Shown in pieces: positions 28,401 through 37,210 of a stretch of 64,000 nucleotides of DNA (its first letter is position 1; each line of letters begins with the position of its first letter). The DNA is taken from the NCBI RefSeq assembly GCF_000472425.1, contig NZ_AXAI01000001.1:428501-492500 (forward strand), in the 5' to 3' direction. The stretch is from Bradyrhizobium sp. Tv2a-2 (lineage in GTDB: Bacteria > Pseudomonadota > Alphaproteobacteria > Rhizobiales > Xanthobacteraceae). The notes under the pieces were generated by a model. That model made no database searches. It worked only from the letters and a program-made list of their open reading frames with translations, and had not been told where the DNA came from. The position numbers and the translations under genes were made by a program.

Positions 28401-29537
28401 ATGAAGCACATCACCTGCATCGAGGATCTTCGCCTGCTGCACAAGCGGCGGGTGCCGAAAGCCTTTTTCGATTATGCGGACCGCGGCTCCTATGCCGAGG
28501 AGACGCTGCGCGCCAACCGCGAGGATCTGCAGCAGATCAAATTCCGCCAGCGCATCCTGGTCGACGTCTCCAAGCGCGACACCGCGACCACGATCCTCGG
28601 CGAGCCCTCCGCGATGCCGCTGATCCTGGCACCGGTCGGGCTCCTGGGCATGCAGCATGGCGATGGCGAGATCCTTGCCTGTCGCGCGGCGCAAGCCGCC
28701 GGTATCCCCTTCACGCAAAGCACGATGTCGATCTGCTCGATCGAGGATATCGCCGCCAGCGTATCGAAGCCGTTCTGGTTCCAGCTTTATGTGATGAAGG
28801 ACCGCGGCTTCATCAGGGAGCTGATCGAACGCGCGATCGCAGCCAAATGCAGCGCACTGGTCCTGACCGTCGACCTGCAGGTGATCGGCCAGCGCCATGC
28901 CGACATCAAGAACGGCATGACCGTGCCGCCGGAATGGTCGCTGTCGAAACTCTTGGATTTCGCCAGCAAGCCGGCCTGGGTCGCGGGCGTCCTGCAGGGC
29001 AAGCGCCGCACCTTCGGCAACATCGCTGGCCATGTCAAAAACACCGAGAATCTCGACAAGCTCTCGGAATGGACCGCGTCGCAATTCGACACTTCGCTGA
29101 GCTGGAAGGACCTCGACTGGATCCGCAAGATCTGGCCGGGCAAACTGATCATCAAGGGCATTCTCGACGTCGAGGATGCCGAGGAAGCCGCCAAGGTCGG
29201 CGCGCAGGCTATCGTCGTCTCCAACCATGGCGGCCGCCAGCTCGACGGCGCGCCGTCGTCGATCGAGGTGCTGCCGGAGATCGTCGATGCCGTCGGCTCC
29301 CGGATGGAGATCATGTTCGACGGCGGCATCCGCTCAGGGCAGGACGTGATGCGCGCGCTAGCGCTCGGTGCCAAATCCTGCATGATCGGCCGCGCCTATA
29401 CTTACGGCCTTGGCGCCGGCGGCCAGGCCGGCGTCGAAAAGGCGATCGACATCATCCGCAAGGAGCTCTTGACCACGATGGGCCTGTGCGGCGTCAACAC
29501 CATCGCCGAGATCGACGATCACGTGCTGGCGGTGTGA
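28401..29537 (+). CDS. lldD: FMN-dependent L-lactate dehydrogenase
   Basis: A 378-residue alpha-hydroxy acid oxidase fold that oxidises L-lactate to pyruvate with FMN, passing electrons to the respiratory chain. Motifs: RGSYAEETL at the start, PVGLLGMQHGDGEI, WFQLYV, and the catalytic-histidine segment SNHGGRQLDG near residue 275; MFDGGIRSGQDVMRALALGAKSCMIGR binds FMN phosphate. A related 2-hydroxy-acid oxidase cannot be excluded from sequence alone. The ATG at 28401 has GGGA six bases upstream. Confidence 0.92.
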   Translation: MKHITCIEDLRLLHKRRVPKAFFDYADRGSYAEETLRANREDLQQIKFRQRILVDVSKRDTATTILGEPSAMPLILAPVGLLGMQHGDGEILACRAAQAAGIPFTQSTMSICSIEDIAASVSKPFWFQLYVMKDRGFIRELIERAIAAKCSALVLTVDLQVIGQRHADIKNGMTVPPEWSLSKLLDFASKPAWVAGVLQGKRRTFGNIAGHVKNTENLDKLSEWTASQFDTSLSWKDLDWIRKIWPGKLIIKGILDVEDAEEAAKVGAQAIVVSNHGGRQLDGAPSSIEVLPEIVDAVGSRMEIMFDGGIRSGQDVMRALALGAKSCMIGRAYTYGLGAGGQAGVEKAIDIIRKELLTTMGLCGVNTIAEIDDHVLAV

Positions 29538-29808
29538 GAGCGGGCAAAGAACGACGTCGTCTCGTAGCGCGGTGCACATTGTTGTGCCCTCGCCCCTTGT
29601 GGGATTTTCTGCAAAGTGACGACCTTGGCGAAATTCCGCTAGATCAGGCTGTTAGCGGCTCAGAACCGGGCCGTGGGTCCGGTCGGTGTCCGGTCTATGC
29701 AACGCTAGACACCGTTGGACGATGTTATGCGAAAATGCATCGGAATGGCGATGCCAATCGCCCAGACACTGTTGAGGAGGCGGGCCGGACGATCGGAAAT
29801 TACTCATT
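29538..29808. other. Gap and left edge of the lower-GC segment
   Basis: No gene is seen. At 29579-29606 the left half of a dispersed repeat (TTGTTGTGCCCTCGCCCCTT...) ends abruptly and unrelated, lower-GC sequence begins. A complete-looking copy of the left half lies at 16465. This suggests a junction; see findings. Confidence 0.5.
29579..29606. repeat. Truncated dispersed repeat
   Basis: Shares TTGTGCCCTCGCCCCT(C/T)GTGGGA with 16465, then loses the match after GTGGGA, where the other copy continues with GAAGGCAGC. Confidence 0.5.
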
Positions 29809-30948
29809 TCATTGCAATGGGCGGGGAACTGGTGGCACTCGGTCAGCATTCGTGCTCGTTCCGGTGATGACGACCACCGAGGCAGTGGTGCCGGCGCGCA
29901 ACTTGACGGTGTCCGGAACCTGTTCGAGGCGCACCATTACCGGTATGCGCTGCGCCAGTCGGATCCACTCGAAGGTCGGCTGAACGGAGGGCAACAACTG
30001 GAAGCCTGTACTGCCGTTCTGCTGGGCAATCCCCCAGCCGATGCTCTCGACCCTGCCTTGCAACGGGATGTCAGGATAGCTCATCAGCGTGACAACCGCG
30101 CGATCTCCGTTTTGAAAATTCCCGATAAAGGTTTCACGGAAAAACGCCTCGACGTAGAAGCTATTGGGATCGATCACGGCCACTATCGGCTGATTGGCTA
30201 CCGCGGAATCTCCGACTCGCAATTGCAGATTGGTGATGTACCCATCCAAGGGCGCCCACACCTTGGTGAAATTCAAGTTCTCTTCGGCAAGCTTCAGGTC
30301 CGCCTCAGCTCGGCGCAGCCTGGGGTTGGCTTCTCCCAATGCACCAAGATCGGCTATCGCACGAGCCAGGCCGGCCTTCGATCGGTCCAGGTCAGCCGTC
30401 ATCTGGTTCACGTGCGATTTGGCTCCGTTCAACTGAGCCAGGTCGTCCTGATACGTCGTATTCTTGTTGTCGAAATCCCTCTGATCGGTCACCCCTTGCG
30501 CAAGCAGAATCTTGGTGCGTTCCATTTCGACTCGCGCGTTCTCCGTGCTTGCGGCATAACCCGCCACCTCGAATCGCGCCTGGTTGCGATCCGCTTCGCT
30601 TTGCTCGACAGCGGCTCTCATTACGTCAACCTGTTCGGCAAGAGACTTGATGATGTCGCGCATGTTGTCGAATTGCGCACGCGCCAAATTCACGTCCGAT
30701 TGGAACGTACTTGGGTCGATTTCAAATAGAAGGTCACCTTGCTTCACCAGCTGGTTGTTTCGGATCGGTACACGAACCAGCTGACCGGATAGGCGCGGAA
30801 CGATCTGAATCACCTGTGCCCGCACCACGCCATCCCGTGTCCAAGGATATTTGATATAATCCAAGTATTTGTAGGCAATCATGCCAAGGGCCGCCAGCAC
30901 GATCGCGCCCGTCGAGATGATCTTGATGATCGGTTTCATAGCTCTCAC
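29809..30948 (-). CDS. HlyD-family efflux adaptor protein
   Basis: A 379-residue membrane-fusion protein. One N-terminal membrane helix (about residues 11-27) is followed by the lipoyl-like segment QVIQIVPRLSGQLVRVPIRNNQLVKQGDLLFEIDP and a long periplasmic coiled coil (about 90-205), then beta domains. It should bridge the inner-membrane FUSC protein to an outer-membrane channel. The gene starts with GTG overlapping the DUF1656 stop, so translation is probably coupled. No outer-membrane channel gene lies here. Confidence 0.93.
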   Translation of the reverse strand: MRAMKPIIKIISTGAIVLAALGMIAYKYLDYIKYPWTRDGVVRAQVIQIVPRLSGQLVRVPIRNNQLVKQGDLLFEIDPSTFQSDVNLARAQFDNMRDIIKSLAEQVDVMRAAVEQSEADRNQARFEVAGYAASTENARVEMERTKILLAQGVTDQRDFDNKNTTYQDDLAQLNGAKSHVNQMTADLDRSKAGLARAIADLGALGEANPRLRRAEADLKLAEENLNFTKVWAPLDGYITNLQLRVGDSAVANQPIVAVIDPNSFYVEAFFRETFIGNFQNGDRAVVTLMSYPDIPLQGRVESIGWGIAQQNGSTGFQLLPSVQPTFEWIRLAQRIPVMVRLEQVPDTVKLRAGTTASVVVITGTSTNADRVPPVPRPLQ

Positions 30949-31163
30949 CCTGGAAAAAGAAAGATGGAGAGCAAGCCGGTATAAATCACGGCCAGCGCGA
31001 TCAACACGAGCGACGGATGATAGAAGTACCGTGACACTCGGAAACGATTCAAAAGACCTGCCGTAATCGAGGCAGCAACGAGACCCAAGGCGGCATCAAG
31101 CAGTATCGGCGGGAAGAAAACTTCCCCTATGTGTAGCTCGTGCGGGATCAGATGCATCGACAC
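30945..31163 (-). CDS. DUF1656 small membrane protein (AaeX-like)
   Basis: A 72-residue protein with two membrane helices and the conserved N-terminal segment HELHIGEVFFPPILLDAALGL, as in DUF1656 proteins. These almost always lie between FUSC and HlyD genes in aromatic-acid efflux systems of the AaeXAB type, but what they do is not settled. The start is GTG at 31163, with an ATG two codons later at 31157. Its stop overlaps the HlyD start. Confidence 0.85.
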   Translation of the reverse strand: MSMHLIPHELHIGEVFFPPILLDAALGLVAASITAGLLNRFRVSRYFYHPSLVLIALAVIYTGLLSIFLFPG

Positions 31164-31171
31164 CCACTCCG

Positions 31172-33376
31172 TCAGAACCGGGCCTCACGCAGGCAAGCCC
31201 AATCAATCTCACCCGACTGCTTCGCGAAATTCACCAGCTCCTCGGACAACCCACGAAAGGCGCCGAGCAGGCGAATTGAATTCTCACTTTCTGGTATCGA
31301 AATGCCCGCCCTGTCTGCATCGGCGACCGCTTTCTCGATCTGCGCTTCAAGTTGCTCCAACATCGTATCAAGCCGCGCGCGAAAATCGCCAAAATCCGCA
31401 GCCTCGGGATGCTGCGAGAGATTGCCGAAGATATGCTGCAACCCGAGCCGCCACTCGCGCAGCTGGGAGAGCAATTCACGCGCGAGCACTTGCGATTGCT
31501 CTCGCGCGCGGGTCTCAATAAGATCTTGCATGCGGTAAGCAAGAGCCTGCAGGCTCTCGACGAGCGCCAGTACCGGCTTGGTCGTAGAGTGACCCAAGGC
31601 GGCCGCGGGCAGTGCACTCCCCCAGATAGCGAGTTTGCCCGGGACTCTTGCCAGGTCGCCGAGATGCCACGCACGCCTGAGACGCTGCCACCACGTCGGC
31701 CGGCTGGTGGGGTCCCACTGCAGCGTCGACGCAAGATACGTGCAGGCGCCAAAGAAGCGGCCCAGCAGGCGGAGGAACACGCGTTCAGCGCGGAATGAGA
31801 TGGGGAAATGCGTTGCGACCGCCAATACTGCAAAAATCAGCGGGAAGACCACCGCGAGGTTCACAACATTGAGAAAGTTGTAGGTCTGCTCGTTGGTGAC
31901 GCCCAACGTCATGACAAACAATCCAAGCGCCGCAGCCTTGCCCGCGGCCTGCGTAGGCCGATGGAACAGGTAGCAGATCAGGAAGACAGCTCCGAAAATC
32001 ACAACCGCTAGGCCGACGAAGCTCGTGAGGTGCGGCATCACCAGGACGTAGATTGCGCCTCCAAGAGCGATGCCAAATGCAACTGGCAAAAACACGCGCA
32101 CCATCGGCACCTGCGGCATAACGCAAAGCGCCATCGAGAGCGTGTTGGTGAGAACGATGAACTCAACCGTATCGGGGATGTCCGGCACATAAAGCGCGAT
32201 AAACCACGCCAGCCACAGGCCCGTGAACCATCGCGCGACGCTTGCGAGGCGCTCGGGATCGAGCGCTGATGACAGTAGCGACACCCTCTCGTAGACCGGA
32301 CCCACCTTGGCGCGACTGAAGTTCCGGATGTCGGCGACCGTCTCAAAGAGATCGCGCGTAAGCTTGTCGATTTCCTGGAGCTGACTGCGATAGAGGAGGA
32401 GCGCTGCTCGGTGGAACGGCGAAAGCGAGCCGATACTTTCTTCAACGTTCAACGGCACAGAAGACGGCCCATGGTCCGGCAGGTGCCCTTCCAGCATGCA
32501 TCCGATTTCAGAGAATCGGCGGTCGAGCTCGGCAGCGAATTTTGGAAGCCCTGGTATCAGCAGCTCGCGGTTAAACTGCTTCGTAGAGCTCTGCCGCAGG
32601 CGTTCAAATGTGCTGCTCAGTTGCAAAAGCTGATGGATCAGGCTTCGCCAGGCGTGGCGGGCTTCCCATACTTCGTAGCTGCTGACCTCCGCGCCGTCGA
32701 GCAGACCACCAAGGTGCGCTAGTGTTTGCGTTGCCTGTTGCCTGAGGGCGTCTGGGCCCGCGTCGCGCGTTTCACCTATTGTCGGCGTGAGATCGTGCGC
32801 TGCGAGTTGACGCTGACCGGCCACGAACTGACGTACTGCGTTCTCAAGGGCTTCACGGCTACTAGTCGGCCAGATCAGGAGCCAGACCAGGCTGTAGCTC
32901 ACGACGCCCAGCGCTGTTTCCTCAAAACGAGTTATAACTGTCTGAAAATCATTGAGCGGGTTGGAGCCGCCAGCAAGTGCAAGGAGCGGCACCGAGAACC
33001 CGGCAACGTACCAGAAATACCATCGGGAAGTGCCAGCCATCATATAGGTGCAGAAGCCGGTGAAGATGCTCATGAAAATCAGGAACAGCCAGCGGTCCTG
33101 CGGGAATAGAGCAATGAGGGTGATGGTCGCGAGGATCCCCAAAAAGGTGCCGCATAACCGCAATAGCCCCTTGTTGAGTGATTCTCCGACCGTCGACAGG
33201 GTGCAAAACGCCACGGAAAATGCGGCCCAATCAGCATTGTCCCAGTTCATGGAAAGGGCGACGCCATAGGCAAGCACCATGGCAAGGGCGGTTTTGATTG
33301 CCGCCTTGACCCGATCCGACAATACTCCCTGGTCACTGATTGAAATCATTGTAAAGCCGCTTGGCAGCTTCAACAT
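31172..33376 (-). CDS. FUSC-family efflux transporter (AaeB-like)
   Basis: A membrane protein of about 734 residues with two bundles of about five helices separated by a cytoplasmic helical region. The conserved start is DRVKAAIKTALAMVLAYGVALSMNW, and the second bundle contains FMTLGVTNEQTYNF. FUSC proteins of this type export aromatic carboxylates or related acids with HlyD adaptors. The exact start is unsure: ATG 33376 and ATG 33349 are possible, neither with a good ribosome site, and a TTG lies at 33418. It heads the three-gene operon. Confidence 0.9.
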   Translation of the reverse strand: MLKLPSGFTMISISDQGVLSDRVKAAIKTALAMVLAYGVALSMNWDNADWAAFSVAFCTLSTVGESLNKGLLRLCGTFLGILATITLIALFPQDRWLFLIFMSIFTGFCTYMMAGTSRWYFWYVAGFSVPLLALAGGSNPLNDFQTVITRFEETALGVVSYSLVWLLIWPTSSREALENAVRQFVAGQRQLAAHDLTPTIGETRDAGPDALRQQATQTLAHLGGLLDGAEVSSYEVWEARHAWRSLIHQLLQLSSTFERLRQSSTKQFNRELLIPGLPKFAAELDRRFSEIGCMLEGHLPDHGPSSVPLNVEESIGSLSPFHRAALLLYRSQLQEIDKLTRDLFETVADIRNFSRAKVGPVYERVSLLSSALDPERLASVARWFTGLWLAWFIALYVPDIPDTVEFIVLTNTLSMALCVMPQVPMVRVFLPVAFGIALGGAIYVLVMPHLTSFVGLAVVIFGAVFLICYLFHRPTQAAGKAAALGLFVMTLGVTNEQTYNFLNVVNLAVVFPLIFAVLAVATHFPISFRAERVFLRLLGRFFGACTYLASTLQWDPTSRPTWWQRLRRAWHLGDLARVPGKLAIWGSALPAAALGHSTTKPVLALVESLQALAYRMQDLIETRAREQSQVLARELLSQLREWRLGLQHIFGNLSQHPEAADFGDFRARLDTMLEQLEAQIEKAVADADRAGISIPESENSIRLLGAFRGLSEELVNFAKQSGEIDWACLREARF

Positions 33377-33523
33377 CGACGGCCGTTTTCGGTATCCCCG
33401 CCGTGACCGCGTCAGCAATCAACGCGCCGATCCGTCGCTGGCATCGACGCCAATAGCAATCACCTGTCGGGACATCATCTGGTCCGCGCGCATGAGATTG
33501 ATCTCCAAGCAACTGTCGAGACC

Positions 33524-33529
33524 ATTATA
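33524..33529 (-). promoter_or_regulatory. TATAAT -10 hexamer
   Basis: On the minus strand TATAAT lies about 150 bases before the FUSC start. No -35 match is seen at the normal spacing, which fits a promoter that needs an activator. Confidence 0.5.
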
Positions 33530-33558
33530 GGGTTACCGGCAAACGCTTTGGGGTGGTC

Positions 33559-33572
33559 TTGACCTAAATCAA
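33559..33572 (-). promoter_or_regulatory. FNR/FixK-like site
   Basis: TTGACCTAAATCAA is a perfect TTGA-N6-TCAA dyad, the consensus for FNR/FixK-family regulators. Its centre is about 39 bases upstream of the -10 centre, a few bases more than the usual class II position (about 32), so the fit is good but not exact. Confidence 0.6.
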
Positions 33573-33749
33573 AGGAAGTCCGTTCGGGTCATGAGCCGTA
33601 ATACTGTGATCGAGCACAAGGTTTCCGCTTCACCCCCGAAGCCGACATGCCGACGGCCACGCTCATTTGCGCGGGTGACGGGAGCCCGCCTACCCCCACG
33701 CGCCTTGGAATTGCACTTGTGCCGGCATGATCAGTCCTCCGATAAGTCA

Positions 33750-33800
33750 CTCCGGCCCGGCCATGGCAGCAACATCAGCTGAAGGAGGTCCGGGCCGGAG
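33750..33800. other. Long perfect hairpin with a Shine-Dalgarno-like loop
   Basis: CTCCGGCCCGG (33750-33760) and CCGGGCCGGAG (33790-33800) form a perfect 11-bp stem with a 29-base loop, whose 3' end contains GAAGGAGGT (33781-33789), a perfect match to anti-16S. No start codon or gene follows, so the role is unclear. Confidence 0.55.
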
Positions 33801-33895
33801 CTTTGAGGCGCCTCTATTCCGCGGTGTCACGGCTCGGCGCCATTCCTGGAACGTCGGAGAGGGCAACTCCGCCGGCAGATGCAGACTCACTCCGG

Positions 33896-33956
33896 TGAGG
33901 GGTCTGTCTCCGCGAGTTAGGCAAAGAGAGATTCGCCCGCGGAAAGAGACCCCTCA
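33896..33956. repeat. Imperfect inverted repeat
   Basis: TGAGGGGTCTGTCTCCGCG (33896-33914) pairs with CGCGGAAAGAGACCCCTCA (33938-33956), 17 of 19 bases, with a 23-base loop. The sequence to the right (CCCTCATCCGGCGCTGCGCG) resembles the common Bradyrhizobium intergenic repeats. Confidence 0.6.
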
Positions 33957-34005
33957 TCCGGCGCTGCGCGCCACCGTCTCCCAAGGGGAGGAGGAAGACT
34001 CGCCG

Positions 34006-34620
34006 TCACATCGGCGGCGTGATGCCGTCGCGGCCGACATTGACGCGGTTGGCTTCCAGCGTGCCGTCGTCCTTCTTGTTGGCGCCGAAGATGATGACCT
34101 TGGCGCCCGGCTTCATCTCCGACTTGTCGCCGGCGACGAAGGAGACGATCGGCGTCTCCGGCGGCACCAGCACCTTCTTCTCGCCGTCCTTGTATTTGAC
34201 CACGATGTGCTGGCCGTCGGTGCCCGCGACCGTCTCGGCGACGGTGGCGTTGGTCATGGTCGAATTGGCGCGGAGATCCCAGGGCCGGAAACCTTCGGCC
34301 GCGCCGCGCTGGTTCTCCGGGAAGATGTGCACCGCGATGGCCTTCTGCATGCCGTCGGGCTCGGGCATGGCGGTGACGCCGATATAGGATCCCGGCTTGA
34401 TCTCCGATAGCGAGGTCTTGGCCACGCCGAACACCGCGACATTGTCGGTCGTCTTCACCTTCACGTCACTGCCTTCACGCGTCTTGATGCTCAGCACGGG
34501 CCCATCGACGGCCTCGATGGTGCCGCGAATGCGCACGGTCGGCGCCTGCTGGGCGGCCGCGATGCTGGAGAAGAGGACGAGGCCCGCGAGCACGCGCAGG
34601 GCGGTGAGGGTTTTCGGCAT
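34006..34620 (-). CDS. Exported beta-rich protein, first of tandem pair
   Basis: A 204-residue protein with a signal peptide (MPKTLTALRVLAGLVLFSSIAAAQQ). The mature part is beta-rich, with IRGTIEAVDGPVLSIKTREGSDVKVKTTDNVAVFGV resembling an OB-fold (DUF5666-like) domain, then ANSTMTNATVAETV, and it ends VNVGRDGITPPM. It is about half identical to the next gene. Substrate and role unknown; no metal or catalytic residues stand out. It lies downstream of its paralogue. Confidence 0.7.
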   Translation of the reverse strand: MPKTLTALRVLAGLVLFSSIAAAQQAPTVRIRGTIEAVDGPVLSIKTREGSDVKVKTTDNVAVFGVAKTSLSEIKPGSYIGVTAMPEPDGMQKAIAVHIFPENQRGAAEGFRPWDLRANSTMTNATVAETVAGTDGQHIVVKYKDGEKKVLVPPETPIVSFVAGDKSEMKPGAKVIIFGANKKDDGTLEANRVNVGRDGITPPM

Positions 34621-34746
34621 GGGCTGATCTCCCGGCAAGGGTGTAACGGTCGACTCGCAAACCCCGCGGAGGCGAGGCTATTCCACCGTCACAATCAAAC
34701 CGCACCGTGCGCCCTCGCCCCTCGGAAGGGGCGAGGGTAAAGCTCG

Positions 34747-35373
34747 TTACATCGGCGGGGTCAGGCCGTCGCGGCCGACGCTGATGCGGTCGGTGCCGAG
34801 GGAGCCGTCGGGCAGCTTCTTGACAAAGGCGATCAGCTTGGCGCCCGGCTTGAGGTCGCCCTTGTCGCCGGGCACATAGGTCACGATCGGCGTATCCTGC
34901 GAGATCACGACCTTCTTCTCGCCGTCCTTGTACTTGACCATGATCGTCTGGCCGTCGACGCCGGCGACGCTCTCGGAGACGGTGGCGTTGGTCATGGACG
35001 AGTTCGGGCGCAGATCCCAGGGCCGCGATCCCTCGCCGGTGCCGCGCATGGCCTCCGGGAACACATGCACCTCCACCGCTTTGGGCGTCCCGTCAGGACC
35101 CGGCACCGTGGTGGTTCCAATGAAAGAACCGACCTTGACGTCGGCGAGCGCGATCTTCGTGATGCCGAAAATCTTGGTGTCGCTGCCCATGTGCAGCTTG
35201 ACGTCTTCGCCGCTGCGCGACTTGACGTCCAGCAGGTCGCCGTTCACCGCCTCGAGGGTGCCGCGCACGCGCGAGGGGGTCGGCGCCTGCTGGGCGATGG
35301 CATAAAGGGTGGACCCAGCCACCATCGCAACGGCGATCAGCGGGCGTGTGAGAGTTGAACGTCGCAAGAGCAT
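34747..35373 (-). CDS. Exported beta-rich protein, second of tandem pair
   Basis: A 208-residue protein with a signal peptide ending near residue 27 (LYAIAQQ). It shares the OB-like repeat (VRGTLEAVNGDLLDVKSRSGEDVKLHMGSDTKIFGI), the SSMTNATVSESVAGVDGQTIMVKYKDGEKKV block and the SVGRDGLTPPM ending with the gene at 34006-34620. The pair looks like a tandem duplication. Function unknown. Confidence 0.7.
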   Translation of the reverse strand: MLLRRSTLTRPLIAVAMVAGSTLYAIAQQAPTPSRVRGTLEAVNGDLLDVKSRSGEDVKLHMGSDTKIFGITKIALADVKVGSFIGTTTVPGPDGTPKAVEVHVFPEAMRGTGEGSRPWDLRPNSSMTNATVSESVAGVDGQTIMVKYKDGEKKVVISQDTPIVTYVPGDKGDLKPGAKLIAFVKKLPDGSLGTDRISVGRDGLTPPM

Positions 35374-35406
35374 GTATAGATCTCCAGGCAGGTGCTTGCT
35401 TTGTGC

Positions 35407-35529
35407 TAAAACGCGATGAGATGAGGTTAAATCTCCGGCGCGCTTCAGGTTTTCGATTGAGCACGATGCTTTCGGAGAGCCACTTCACGCTCTGCGCTAA
35501 CGCGGCACTCCGGGTCCGGATCATGCTCC
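35407..35529. repeat. Degenerate copy of a long dispersed repeat
   Basis: In the reverse direction this resembles the repeat at 37211-37313: CTAAAACGCGATGAGATGAGG at the left and GGATCATGCT at the right. It is diverged in the middle. Confidence 0.55.
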
Positions 35530-35608
35530 AGTGACAGACACCTGATCTTTCATGATATTCCGTCTCGCGACCTCGCGAGCGGAGATGTGATAATGGGATG
35601 ATCGCAAT

Positions 35609-36454
35609 TCACGCGCCCGCGAGATCGGCTTCCACCAATGCGCGGAGTTCGGGCGTCACCTCCGGGCGCTTGCCGAACCACAACTCGAATCCGCGCACCG
35701 CCTGGTGCAGCAGCATGCCGAGCCCGTCGGCGGTCCTCAAGTTTCGCGCCTTGGCGGCGGCGAGCAGCGGCGTTTCCAGCGGCACATAGACGAGATCCGA
35801 CACCACCGCCTGCGCCGGCAGGCGCGCGATGTCGATCTTGAGCGCTGGCTGGCGGTACATGCCAAGCGAGGTGGTGTTGACGAACAGACCCGCCTTCGGC
35901 AGCACCTCGCCGATCCCGTCCCAGGCAATGGGACGCACCGTCTCGCCGAACTGGTCGGCCATCGCCTGCGCGCGCTCGAAGGTGCGGTTGGCGAGATGGA
36001 CACGCCCGATGCCGCGCTCGATCAGGCCGAACACGACCGCGCGCGAGGAGCCGCCGGCGCCGACCACCAGCGCGTCCTCTGCCTTGTCCCATCCGGGCGC
36101 GCAAGCATCGAGATTGTTGATGAAGCCCTCGACGTCGGTGTTGGTCGAGCGCAATTCGCCGTCCTCGTACCACAGCGTGTTGGCGGCGCCGACGGCCTGC
36201 GCGCGCGCGTCCGGAGCGGACAGCGCGAGCACCCGCTCCTTGTGCGGGATGGTGACATTGGCGCCGACGAAGCCGCGGCGCGCAAGCCGCATGACGAAGT
36301 CGGCAAAGCCTTCCGGCGGCACGGCCTCGATCGTATAGCCGCCGGCAATGCCGAGCGCGCGCAGCCAGTAATGATGGATCAGCGGCGAGCGCGAATGTGC
36401 GGCCGGCCATCCGATCAGGCAGGCGGCAGGCGGTCTTTTGTCGGCATCGGTCAT
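35609..36454 (-). CDS. aroE: Shikimate dehydrogenase
   Basis: AroE reduces 3-dehydroshikimate to shikimate with NADPH in the aromatic amino acid pathway. It is 281 residues from ATG 36454; a TTG at 36472 is also in frame. Shikimate-binding features SRSPLIHHYWL and VGANVTIPHKE (catalytic Lys) are near the N-terminus, and VVGAGGSSRAVVFGL is the NADP motif. The tail has GLGMLLHQAVRGFELWFG. It is the last gene before a repeat, with no aro partner next to it. Confidence 0.95.
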   Translation of the reverse strand: MTDADKRPPAACLIGWPAAHSRSPLIHHYWLRALGIAGGYTIEAVPPEGFADFVMRLARRGFVGANVTIPHKERVLALSAPDARAQAVGAANTLWYEDGELRSTNTDVEGFINNLDACAPGWDKAEDALVVGAGGSSRAVVFGLIERGIGRVHLANRTFERAQAMADQFGETVRPIAWDGIGEVLPKAGLFVNTTSLGMYRQPALKIDIARLPAQAVVSDLVYVPLETPLLAAAKARNLRTADGLGMLLHQAVRGFELWFGKRPEVTPELRALVEADLAGA

Positions 36455-36491
36455 GACCGTCCAATCGGCCAAGCGACGGCGGCTGTCAATA

Positions 36492-37127
36492 TCATCGATG
36501 GTTCGTCACAGCGAGAATGCCGCTCAAGGCAAACGCAAAAGCTGCGGCAAACCAGATCGCGGCGAGACTGATCCAGTGATAGGCGGTGGCGCCGAGCACT
36601 GCGCCGGCCACCAGCGCCGCCCACAGAAGCAGGTTCGGCACCCAGGCCAAGCGGGCGCCGCCAGTGAGCGCCGCGGCAATCAATTGGCCGACCTTCACCA
36701 GTGCGCCCGTCACATAGGTCAGGCCAAGTCCGCCTCCGCCCTTGATCTGGAACACCGCATTCTCCAGCCCCATCGCCAGCACGATCGCGGCGATCGCTAC
36801 CCTGGACAGGCCGAAGGCGTAGCTGAGCGCGGCAAGCGCAAGCAGCAGCGCTTCAATGAGCAACACCCAGGGCTGGCGATGCACGCCTCTGCCGAGCACG
36901 ATCAGGCAACCGCCGGCGGCACCTGCCACGAACAGGACAATCAGCACAAGCGCCTGGCTGGCCGCCGTCCATTGTCCGGCGGCGAGGGTGACCCCCAGCC
37001 GCGTCGAGTTGCCGCTCATGAACGAGACAAACAGGCCGCCAAGATGCAGATAGCCGATGCCGTCGACATAACCGGCCAGCGCGCTGAGCGCGCAGGCGAG
37101 CGCGATATTGCGGGAGGAATCGAGCAT
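36492..37127 (-). CDS. DUF1275 (YoaK-type) membrane protein
   Basis: A 211-residue protein with about six membrane helices. The DUF1275 landmarks are ALSALAGYVDGIGYLHLGGLFVSFMSGNSTRLG near the N-terminus and ENAVFQIKGGGGLGLTYVTGALVKVG in the middle. Function of the family is not established. The ATG at 37127 is used; a GTG at 37139 is also in frame. It is 37 bases upstream of aroE on the same strand, so cotranscription is likely. Confidence 0.88.
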   Translation of the reverse strand: MLDSSRNIALACALSALAGYVDGIGYLHLGGLFVSFMSGNSTRLGVTLAAGQWTAASQALVLIVLFVAGAAGGCLIVLGRGVHRQPWVLLIEALLLALAALSYAFGLSRVAIAAIVLAMGLENAVFQIKGGGGLGLTYVTGALVKVGQLIAAALTGGARLAWVPNLLLWAALVAGAVLGATAYHWISLAAIWFAAAFAFALSGILAVTNHR

Positions 37128-37210
37128 GGAGTTGAGCACCGTCGTTCCACGAACGGACGACAGTGTTCACGAAACGGACAGGCTTGAAAAGTCCGGCTGC
37201 GCCGGCGGCT

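Larger units (their letters stand above)
33377..34005. other. Promoter region of the efflux operon and unexplained flank
   Basis: The left part carries an FNR/FixK-like dyad and a TATAAT hexamer for the efflux operon on the minus strand. Further right come an 11-bp hairpin at 33750-33800 and an imperfect inverted repeat at 33896-33956. I see no convincing gene. Confidence 0.55.

Noticed and set aside
33591..33782. Small plus-strand frame right after the FNR-like site
   Set aside because: Spacing to a ribosome site is too long and the protein is Arg/Pro/His-rich noise.
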